From: Nocardioides sp. Root1257
GTDB lineage: Bacteria > Actinomycetota > Actinomycetes > Propionibacteriales > Nocardioidaceae
Length of the DNA stretch: 64,000 nt
Assembly: GCF_001425175.1 (NCBI RefSeq)
Contig: NZ_LMDV01000009.1
Location: 496,355-560,354, forward strand
Direction of reading: 5' to 3'
The notes beneath the pieces are model-generated. The model saw only the letters and a list, made by a program, of their open reading frames with translations. It was not told where the DNA came from and did not search any database. This document shows, piece by piece, positions 58,260 to 64,000 of the stretch. The position numbers and the translations under genes were made by a program. Every line of letters starts with the position of its first letter. The first letter of the stretch is position 1.

Positions 58260-59465
58260 GTGCACCGCGCGACGTACCGACCCGGCTCGGCCGCTACCTG
58301 GGCCAGCCCATGGCAGATGTACGCCGACCTGCGCGACCGCGACCCGGTCCACCACGTCGAGCGCTCCGACGGTCGTGACTACTACGTCCTGAGCCGGCAC
58401 GCCGACGTGCTGGCCGCCGTGGTCGACACGACGACGTACTCCTCGGCCCAGGGCCTCACCGTCGAGTACGACGAGCTCGAGACCATCGGCCTCGCGGGCA
58501 ACCCGCCCCTGGTGATGATGGACCCGCCCGACCACACGGCGTTCCGCAAGCTGGTCGCCCGCGGCTTCACGCCGCGTCAGGTCGCCACCCTCGAGCCGCA
58601 GGTGCGCGCGTTCGTCGTCGAGCGGGTCGAGCGGCTCCGCGCGGCCGGCGGGGGCGACGTCGTCGAGACGCTCTTCAAGCCGCTGCCGAGCATGGTGGTC
58701 GCGCACTACCTCGGGGTCCCCGAGGGTGAGCGGGACCGGTTCGACGCCTGGACGGACGCGATCGTCTCGGCGAGCTCGGTGGGGGCGATCGGGGCCGCCG
58801 CCGGCGCGGTCACCGAGATGATGGGCTACTTCGCCGAGCTCGTGGAGCGACGCCGCGCCGAGCCCGGTGACGACACCGTCTCCCACCTCGTGGCCGCCGG
58901 CGTGGCCGGCGATGGCACCCGTGACGACGCCGGGATCCTCTCGATCCTGAGCTACGTCTTCACCGTCGTGACCGGCGGCAACGACACGACCACCGGACTG
59001 CTCGGCGGCGCGGTCCAGCTCCTCGAGACCGACCGCGACCAGCGCCGGCTGCTGGTCGAGGACCCCGCGCTCGTGCCCGACGCGGTCGAGGAGCTGCTCC
59101 GGCTGACCTCGCCGGTCCAGTGCCTGGCCCGCACCGCCACCCGCGACGTCGAGGTCGGCAGCACCGTGATCCCGGCCGGGCGCCGGGTGCTGCTCCTGTA
59201 CGGCGCCGCCAACCGCGACCCGCGCCGCTACGGTCCGGACGCCGACCTCCTCGACGTACGCCGGCGACCGGGCCAGCTGCTCACGTTCAGCCAGGGCAGC
59301 CACCACTGCCTCGGCGCCGCGGCCGCGCGGTTGCAGGCGCGGGTGGCGCTGGGCGAGCTGCTCGCGCGGTGCCCGGACTTCGAGGTGGACCTCGACGGCG
59401 TCGTGTGGGCGCCCGGCCCCTACGTACGCCGCCCGACGGAGGTCCCGCTCCGCGTCGTAGGGTGA
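58260..59465 (+). CDS. Cytochrome P450
   Basis: 401 residues from GTG at 58260. The alternative TTG at 58242 would add six residues but lies inside the operator. P450 motifs are VVTGGNDTTTGLLGGAVQLL (I-helix), EELLRLTSP (ExxR) and FSQGSHHCLGAAAARLQARV (heme cysteine). Early, DPPDHTAFRKLVARGFTPRQ is the usual C-helix region. It is a soluble class I enzyme of CYP107/steroid-hydroxylase flavour; the substrate is unknown. No ferredoxin gene is nearby. It is co-transcribed with tetR, 7 bases downstream. Confidence 0.93.
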   Translation: MHRATYRPGSAATWASPWQMYADLRDRDPVHHVERSDGRDYYVLSRHADVLAAVVDTTTYSSAQGLTVEYDELETIGLAGNPPLVMMDPPDHTAFRKLVARGFTPRQVATLEPQVRAFVVERVERLRAAGGGDVVETLFKPLPSMVVAHYLGVPEGERDRFDAWTDAIVSASSVGAIGAAAGAVTEMMGYFAELVERRRAEPGDDTVSHLVAAGVAGDGTRDDAGILSILSYVFTVVTGGNDTTTGLLGGAVQLLETDRDQRRLLVEDPALVPDAVEELLRLTSPVQCLARTATRDVEVGSTVIPAGRRVLLLYGAANRDPRRYGPDADLLDVRRRPGQLLTFSQGSHHCLGAAAARLQARVALGELLARCPDFEVDLDGVVWAPGPYVRRPTEVPLRVVG

Positions 59466-59472
59466 ACCGGAC

Positions 59473-59988
59473 ATGAAGATCGACCAGGCGGAGCGCATCC
59501 TCGACGCGGCCGCCGAGCTCTTCGCCGACCACGGCGTGAACGCGGTCGGCATGGGCGAGATCGCCCGCGCGGCAGGCTGCTCGCGGGCCACGGTCTACCG
59601 GTACTTCGAGGACCGGCACGCCCTCCACCTCGCCTTCGTCCGCCGCGAGGCGCGCCGGATCGGCATCCGGGTCTCGGTCGAGACCGCGCCGCTGCGCGAC
59701 CCTGCCGACCGGCTGACCGCCGCCCTGCTCACGGCGGTGCGCCTGGTCCGGGAGGCACCGGCGCTGCTGGCCTGGTTCGGCTCGGCCGACGTCGGCACCA
59801 CGGCGGCGCTCGCCCAGTCGGACGAGGTGATCGAGAGCCTCGGCTTCCGCGCGGTCGGCGACCACGACACCGCCCGCTGGATCGTGCGCGTGATCGTCTC
59901 GCTGCTCATCGTGCCGGGCCGAGACGACGACGAGGAGTGGGCGCTCGTGCAGCGCTTCGTCGTGCCCACCGTGCTCGGCAGGCGGTGA
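59473..59988 (+). CDS. TetR-family regulator
   Basis: 171 residues. The N-terminal helix-turn-helix is ERILDAAAELFADHGVNAVG, then MGEIARAAGCSRATVYRYFE with DRHALHL. The C-terminal domain is short. It follows the P450 by 7 bases, so it likely controls its own operon through the GACAAAT palindrome. Control by the P450 substrate is a reasonable expectation. Confidence 0.93.
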   Translation: MKIDQAERILDAAAELFADHGVNAVGMGEIARAAGCSRATVYRYFEDRHALHLAFVRREARRIGIRVSVETAPLRDPADRLTAALLTAVRLVREAPALLAWFGSADVGTTAALAQSDEVIESLGFRAVGDHDTARWIVRVIVSLLIVPGRDDDEEWALVQRFVVPTVLGRR

Positions 59989-60029
59989 TCCATCCGACGA
60001 TCCCGCAGGGGATGCGGCAGGCTGCACCC

Positions 60030-61679
60030 ATGCACTTCGTCGGAGTCGACCTCGCGTGGGGCGATCGCCAGCCCACCGGGCTCGCGGTCCTCGACGAGGA
60101 TGCCCACCTGCTGCACGTCTCCGCCGTGCAGACCAACGCCGAGATCGAGGCGACGCTGGCGCCGTACGTCGAGGGGCCGTGCCTGGTCGCGATCGACGCC
60201 CCGCTGATCGTGGTCAACCCGACCGGGTCGCGACCGGCGGAGCAGCAGCTGAGCCGCGACTTCCGCCGGTTCGAGGCCGGCACGCACCCGTCCAACACGG
60301 GCAAGCCGGAGTTCAAGGACGGCACCCGCGGTGCCAGGGTCTGCAAGCTGCTGGGCCTCGACATGGACCCGCGGTCGGGTCGCAAGCGACGTGCGATCGA
60401 GGTCTACCCGCACCCTGCGACGGTGGTGCTGTTCGGGCTCGGCAAGACGCTGAAGTACAAGGCGAAGCCGGGCCGCAGCCTCGATCTCCTGCGCTCCGAG
60501 CTGCTCACCCTGATGGACCACGTCGAGCGGATCGTCGTCACCAACCGTGCCTGGTCCGACCTGCGTGCCCGGGTCGAGGCCGCGACCCGCAAGGTCGACC
60601 TGCGCCACGTCGAGGACCAGGTCGACGCCGTGGTCTGCGCGTACGTCGCGCTCTTCGCCGAGCGGTGGCCGGAGCGGACCACGACGTACGGCGACCTCGA
60701 ACGCGGCTACATCGTCACGCCGACCCTGCCGGACGCGCACGCCACGGTGCGGGCCGCCGTCGACGAGTACGCCCGCCAGTACCCCGCCCGCGTCGAGGCC
60801 GCCCACGAGTACGTCGCGCTGGTGACCGAGATCCTCGACGAGGCCGGTATCAACTACCTGACCGTCACCGGCCGGGCGAAGTCCGTCGAGTCGTTCGCGG
60901 CCAAGGCCGGCCGCACCGACGACGGGCTGCCCGTCTACACCGACCCGCTCCGCGACATCACCGACCAGGTCGGCATCCGTGTCATCACCTACGTCCGCAG
61001 CGACGTCGCCGCCGTCGCCGAGGTGCTCGGGTCGCAGCTGACCGTGATCGACGACCGCGACCTCGGCCAGGAGACCGCCAGCGAGGGGCGGTTCGGCTAC
61101 GCCAGCCGGCACCTCCAGGTGTCGCGCAACGGCGGGCCGACCGCGCAGGTGCAGGTGCGCACGGTGCTCCAGCACGCGTGGGCCGAGTTCGAGCACGACA
61201 TCCGCTACAAGGGCACCGTGCCCGAGGAGCACGCCCGCGACTTCGACCGCCGCTTCACCCTCGCCGCCGGGCTCCTCGAGCTCGCCGACCAGGAGTTCAC
61301 GACCATCCGCGACCGGCTGCGCGGCGGCTCGGTCGGCGAGCCCGAGATCGACGCCGAGGGGATCACGCCGCGCGAGCTGGCGGCGTACCTCGCCGGGCAG
61401 TACCCCGACGCCGAGTGGTCGCGCACCGACCACTACGCCTGGATCGCCGGCCTGCTGCCCGAGCTCGGGATCAGCACGCTGGCGGCGCTCGGCGAGGTGC
61501 TCGCCGACGTCGACGCGGAGCAGGTCACTGCCCGGATGGACTACCGGTACCCGCCCGGCGCCGTACGCCGTCTCGACGACGCCATCCTCGCCGCCTTCGG
61601 CGACACCTACGTCGACCTGCCGGGCAACGCCCACCGACAGCCCCTGCTCCGGGCGCGGCTGGAGCGGATGCGGGGATGA
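60030..61679 (+). CDS. DUF429 (RNase H-fold) fused to RelA/SpoT alarmone synthetase
   Basis: 549 residues from the ATG at 60030. Residues 1-230 are a DUF429 domain with RNase H-like acidic positions D7 (FVGVDLAWG), D56 (VAIDAPL), E124 (AIEVYPHP) and D196/D199 (EDQVDAVVCAY). Residues 245-400 are a RelA/SpoT synthetase: R282/K284/S288/K292 (GRAKSVESFAAK), D312-G315-R317 (DQVGIR), GYASRH (356-361) and QVQVRTVLQHAWAEFEHD. There is no HD hydrolase domain. A helical C-terminus follows. It should make (p)ppGpp or a related alarmone; DUF429 may be a nuclease or nucleotide sensor. It overlaps a four-TM gene (ATGA). Both halves keep their key residues, so it is not a decayed gene. Confidence 0.88.
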   Translation: MHFVGVDLAWGDRQPTGLAVLDEDAHLLHVSAVQTNAEIEATLAPYVEGPCLVAIDAPLIVVNPTGSRPAEQQLSRDFRRFEAGTHPSNTGKPEFKDGTRGARVCKLLGLDMDPRSGRKRRAIEVYPHPATVVLFGLGKTLKYKAKPGRSLDLLRSELLTLMDHVERIVVTNRAWSDLRARVEAATRKVDLRHVEDQVDAVVCAYVALFAERWPERTTTYGDLERGYIVTPTLPDAHATVRAAVDEYARQYPARVEAAHEYVALVTEILDEAGINYLTVTGRAKSVESFAAKAGRTDDGLPVYTDPLRDITDQVGIRVITYVRSDVAAVAEVLGSQLTVIDDRDLGQETASEGRFGYASRHLQVSRNGGPTAQVQVRTVLQHAWAEFEHDIRYKGTVPEEHARDFDRRFTLAAGLLELADQEFTTIRDRLRGGSVGEPEIDAEGITPRELAAYLAGQYPDAEWSRTDHYAWIAGLLPELGISTLAALGEVLADVDAEQVTARMDYRYPPGAVRRLDDAILAAFGDTYVDLPGNAHRQPLLRARLERMRG

Positions 61680-62185
61680 GCGAGCAGGCAGCACCCGGGG
61701 GCGGTCGGCTCCCCGTCTCCGCCTACGTGTTCGCGTGGCTCTGCCTCGCGGCGCAGCTCCCGGGCCTCGCCACGCGCGGGCTGAGCGACAGTGACGGGGT
61801 CTGGGTGGTGCTGTCGATGGTGCTGAGCGCGCTGATCGTCGGCTGGTTCGCCGCCGGCGTCCTGCGCGGTCGCACCGTCCGGCTCGTCCTCGTCTGGATA
61901 CTCCTCGGCCTCGGCGCACTCTTCACCGCGATCGGGATCGTCGCCGACCTCGAGCACGTCGGCGGCTGGGACCTGCTCCTGCTGCTCGTCACGATCGGGC
62001 AGGTCGGCGCGCTGGTGGCGTTCTGCTCCACGGACTACTTCCGCTGGCAGCGGTCGCAACCGGCGGACGCCGGACCCGAGATAAGCACGCTCGTGGCCAT
62101 CGCCGTGGTGGTCGGTCTCCTCGGCGGGATGACCGCGGCGGCCGACGGCACCGGCACGCCGACGCAGTTGCGCGTGGGGCTCTGA
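61676..62185 (+). CDS. Four-TM membrane protein coupled to the alarmone-synthetase fusion
   Basis: 169 residues. The ATG at 61676 overlaps the previous stop (ATGA). Four hydrophobic segments are visible: VSAYVFAWLCLAAQLPGL, VWVVLSMVLSALIVGWFAAG, LVLVWILLGLGALFTAIGIV and LLLLLVTIGQVGALVAFC, with a possible fifth near the C-terminus (TLVAIAVVVGLLGGMTAAA). There is no known catalytic motif. Coupled translation with an alarmone synthetase suggests it modulates or responds to that enzyme, for example as a membrane partner or effector. It may also be a chance operon neighbour. Confidence 0.8.
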   Translation: MSEQAAPGGGRLPVSAYVFAWLCLAAQLPGLATRGLSDSDGVWVVLSMVLSALIVGWFAAGVLRGRTVRLVLVWILLGLGALFTAIGIVADLEHVGGWDLLLLLVTIGQVGALVAFCSTDYFRWQRSQPADAGPEISTLVAIAVVVGLLGGMTAAADGTGTPTQLRVGL

Positions 62186-62187
62186 CC

Positions 62188-62652
62188 TCAGGGCCGGTAC
62201 GGCGGCGCGACGCCCCAGCCCCACCGCGGGACGGGGGCGTGCTCGACCACGTCGGCGCCGGGCTGCGAGTTCTCTTGGGCGAGCCGGGTGCCCCACTCCA
62301 GGTAGCCCACGAGGGCGGCCCGGAACTCCGGGTCGGCCGGCAGCCCGGCGTCGTCGGCTGCGAGGCTCATCGTCGAGGCGAACCGGTGCCGCTGCTCGGC
62401 GGTGATCCCGAGGTTGCGGTGGTGGGCCAGCATCCGCTCGTAGCCGCCCAGCTCGTCGGTGTACGTCGTCGGCCCGCCGAACACCTCGGACCACCACGCG
62501 GCCACGTGGGCGCGGTGCTCCTCGGAGACGCCGCCGGGGAAGAACGGGCTGAGCAGCGCGTCTGCCTCGACCCGGTCGTAGAAGCAGTCGATCAGCCGGC
62601 GCAGGGCCTCCCCGCCGCCGGCCCACTCGAAGAGGGTGGGGTCGTCGCTCAC
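62188..62652 (-). CDS. Truncated haemoglobin (group II)
   Basis: 154 residues. The 2-on-2 globin pattern fits TrHbO: LFEWAGGGEALRRLIDCFYD, then LLSPFFPG, HVAAWWSEVFGGPTTYTDEL and MLAHHRNLGITAEQRHRF (proximal His), with ALVGYLEWGTRLAQENSQPG. It binds O2 or NO and serves in oxygen or NO chemistry. It is convergent with the four-TM gene, 2 bases between stops, and divergent from the DinB gene. Confidence 0.92.
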   Translation of the reverse strand: MSDDPTLFEWAGGGEALRRLIDCFYDRVEADALLSPFFPGGVSEEHRAHVAAWWSEVFGGPTTYTDELGGYERMLAHHRNLGITAEQRHRFASTMSLAADDAGLPADPEFRAALVGYLEWGTRLAQENSQPGADVVEHAPVPRWGWGVAPPYRP

Positions 62653-62675
62653 GCCTCGACGCTACCGTCGGAGGC

Positions 62676-63173
62676 ATGACTCCAGCCGACCTCCTCATCG
62701 ACTTCTTCGAGCGGATCCGCGAGAACGGCGTGGCCGCCGTCGACGGGCTCACCGACGAGCAGCTCGCCCACCGGGTTGCCCCCGACGCCAACTCGATCGC
62801 CTGGCTGATCTGGCACACGGCCCGGGTGCAGGACGCGCAGATCGCGCACGCCGCCGGCACCGAGGAGGTGTGGTTCACCCAGGGCTGGGTGGACCGGTTC
62901 GGGCTCGACATCGACCCCAGCGACCACGGCTACGGCCACAGCAGCGAGCAGGTCGGCAAGGTGCGGGCACCGGCCGACCTGCTGGCCGACTACCTGCAGG
63001 CCACGCACGAGGCGACGGTCGCCTACCTGCGCACCGTCACCGACGCCGACCTCGACGAGATCATCGACCGGCACTGGGACCCGCCCGTCACGCGGGGTGT
63101 CCGGCTGGTCAGCATCGCCGACGACGACGCCCAGCACGTCGGCCAGGCTGCGTACCTCCGCGGGCTGCTCTGA
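62676..63173 (+). CDS. DinB/DUF664-like protein
   Basis: 165 residues of four-helix bundle. NSIAWLIWHTARVQDAQIAH (first His), then ATVAYLRTVTDADLDEIIDR and SIADDDAQHVGQAAYLRGLL (second His) provide the metal-site pattern of the DinB/mycothiol-dependent S-transferase superfamily. It may be a thiol transferase or metal-dependent hydrolase using mycothiol, which needs the inositol made by ino1. It is divergent from the truncated haemoglobin gene. Confidence 0.88.
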   Translation: MTPADLLIDFFERIRENGVAAVDGLTDEQLAHRVAPDANSIAWLIWHTARVQDAQIAHAAGTEEVWFTQGWVDRFGLDIDPSDHGYGHSSEQVGKVRAPADLLADYLQATHEATVAYLRTVTDADLDEIIDRHWDPPVTRGVRLVSIADDDAQHVGQAAYLRGLL

Positions 63174-63185
63174 CGCCTGTCCGCT

Positions 63186-63266
63186 GCGGGTCCGCACTCT
63201 CGGTGGTTGAGGAAGGTGCGCTAGCGAGCCGAGCAGGGCCGATGTGCGCGGCTTGCGGGTCCGCAC
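63186..63266. repeat. Direct repeats and REP-like element upstream of the HNH gene
   Basis: TGCGGGTCCGCAC occurs at 63185-63197 and 63254-63266. Between them GGTGGTTGAGGAAGGTGCGCTAGCGAGCC-like sequence (63202-63230) resembles the element after ssb at 23829. The region 63174-63411 has no gene. These look like dispersed intergenic repeats of this genome. Confidence 0.45.
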
Positions 63267-63377
63267 GGGTTGGTCGCCGACAGGCTGGCTACGCCGGGTA
63301 CGACGGGCTTCGGGTGACGGCTGCTTCCCGGCCGGCGGGTCCGCCCGAAAATAGTTCGAACCGAGCTTCGAGATTAC

Positions 63378-63406
63378 TCGAACATATCTTCGAATCGTGG
63401 TAAGAT
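63378..63406 (+). promoter_or_regulatory. LexA-box promoter of the DUF222/HNH gene
   Basis: TCGAACATATCTTCGA (63378-63393) differs by one base from TCGAAC-N4-GTTCGA. TAAGAT at 63401-63406 reads as a -10 box 5 bases before the ATG at 63412, giving a leaderless mRNA. A further GTTCGAAC palindrome is at 63354-63361. LexA on this box would cover the -35 region. Confidence 0.6.
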
Positions 63407-63411
63407 CGAGC

Positions 63412-64000
63412 ATGGCTCGACGCACCCTCACCCAGGACCCGCAGCTGCGGGATCTGTTGGCGCGTGCGTCCGAGCAGACGATGGTCGCGCGGATGGCCGA
63501 GGCCGCCCGGTTCGAGCTCGCTGCCGCGTGGGCCGAGGCGCACCCGGCGCCGGTCGAGGACGCGGTGGTCGACGAGCTCGGCGACCTGATCATGTTCGGT
63601 GACCAGCCGATCACCCTGGCCGGCGAGGGCGCACCCGGGATGTCGGAGTTCGCGGTCGCGGAGTTCGCCGCCGCAGTGGGCATGACTGCCTACCAGGGCC
63701 GCAACTTCCTCGGTGCCGCCCTCGAGGCCAAGTACCGGCTCCCGCAGATCTGGGCCAAGACCATGGCCGGGCAGGTCCCGGTGTGGAAGGTCCGCCGGGT
63801 CACCGACCGCACCCACCGCCTCAACCCGACCGCCGCCGCCCACGTGGACCGGCAGCTGGCCCCGGTGCTGGCGTCGTGCTCGTGGGCGAAGGTCGAGTCG
63901 GAGGTCGAGACCGCCGCCGCCGTGGCCGACCCCGAGCACGCCGAAGGCGAACGCCTCGACTGCTCCGCCCAGGCACACCTCGACATCGCGTTGACCGACG
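63412..64000 (+). CDS. DUF222/HNH endonuclease (13E12 repeat family), 5' part
   Basis: The first 196 residues of a gene running off the right edge. ARFELAAAWAEAHPAPVEDA, then FAAAVGMTAYQGRNFLGAAL and AKTMAGQVPVWKVRRVTDRT are the DUF222 domain of 13E12-type proteins. The C-terminal HNH nuclease should lie beyond the window. Such genes are multicopy in Nocardioides and mycobacteria, and some are SOS-induced (from memory). The role is unknown; it may be a mobile or selfish homing-type nuclease. The LexA-like box and leaderless promoter upstream fit SOS induction. Confidence 0.88.
   Translation, partial: MARRTLTQDPQLRDLLARASEQTMVARMAEAARFELAAAWAEAHPAPVEDAVVDELGDLIMFGDQPITLAGEGAPGMSEFAVAEFAAAVGMTAYQGRNFLGAALEAKYRLPQIWAKTMAGQVPVWKVRRVTDRTHRLNPTAAAHVDRQLAPVLASCSWAKVESEVETAAAVADPEHAEGERLDCSAQAHLDIALTD

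Noticed and set aside
58018..58392. Overlapping frame through the small ORF and the P450 start
   Set aside because: It runs across the operator and out of frame into the P450, with no ribosome site or family resemblance.
60012..60029. Earlier ATG for the DUF429 fusion
   Set aside because: GGGG directly abuts it with no spacing, and the conserved FVGVDLAWG strand fits a start at 60030.

Overview
The window is chromosomal DNA of very high G+C content from an actinobacterium. The best fit is a Nocardioides-like member of the Propionibacteriales. The evidence is strong G/C preference at third codon positions, many GTG starts, a DUF222/HNH (13E12-type) gene at the right edge, Mycobacterium-type inositol-phosphate synthase and mannosyltransferases, and the gene order padR-ino1 / ponA / DUF2029 / rpsF-ssb-rpsR-rplI / dnaB. 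From memory, that order is shared with the ino1-to-dnaB neighbourhood of Mycobacterium and Streptomyces. The genus is an inference. No rRNA, tRNA, CRISPR array, insertion sequence or prophage was seen.

Layout. (1) 1-9.4 kb: the 5' part of a secreted M6 metalloprotease gene, padR-ino1, the bifunctional penicillin-binding protein ponA coupled to a membrane glycosyltransferase, then an alanine-racemase-like and FemAB-like pair (cell envelope). (2) 9.4-22.7 kb: a block lying between the conserved envelope genes and rpsF. It holds a secreted unknown protein, a five-gene cassette (ECF sigma factor, small beta protein, cytoplasmic subtilase, TPR-CHAT caspase-like protease, small beta-sandwich protein), two glycosyltransferases, an endonuclease IV operon facing a DeoR regulator, and a Ser/Thr kinase gene broken by a one-base frameshift. 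(3) 22.7-28 kb: rpsF-ssb-rpsR-rplI, a MATE exporter, and dnaB behind a 440-base region with DnaA-box-like words, an 18-bp perfect palindrome and a near-consensus LexA box. (4) 28-32.3 kb: a tatB-tatA-tatC operon led by a Tat-exported ferritin-like protein and a 37-residue membrane microprotein, divergent from an Nramp Mn/Fe importer. (5) 32.3-37.3 kb: TetR, three GNAT acetyltransferases, an HtrA-type protease and a secreted unknown. (6) 37.2-49.2 kb: catabolism. One operon holds an omega-amino acid transaminase, (methyl)malonate-semialdehyde dehydrogenase, an amine oxidase and a cupin. A second holds P450, two acyl-CoA dehydrogenase subunits and acyl-CoA ligase, facing a TetR; a PucR regulator follows. 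(7) 49-57 kb: a LysE exporter, a YibE/F membrane protein, pseudouridine salvage (HTH-kinase plus PsuG), and three glycosyltransferases resembling the lipomannan/PIM machinery. (8) 57-64 kb: an SGNH hydrolase, a P450-TetR pair with a clear operator, a DUF429::RelA/SpoT fusion translationally coupled to a four-TM protein, truncated haemoglobin, a DinB-like protein, and a DUF222/HNH gene with a LexA-box promoter.

The two most unusual systems are the sigma/subtilase/CHAT protease cassette (10.8-16.4 kb), which looks like an inducible two-protease cascade, and the DUF429::alarmone-synthetase fusion with its membrane partner (60.0-62.2 kb). A third is the Tat operon that carries its own likely cargo. 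Two LexA-like boxes (dnaB, DUF222/HNH) suggest SOS control of loci here. Five tail-to-tail gene pairs overlap at their 3' ends.
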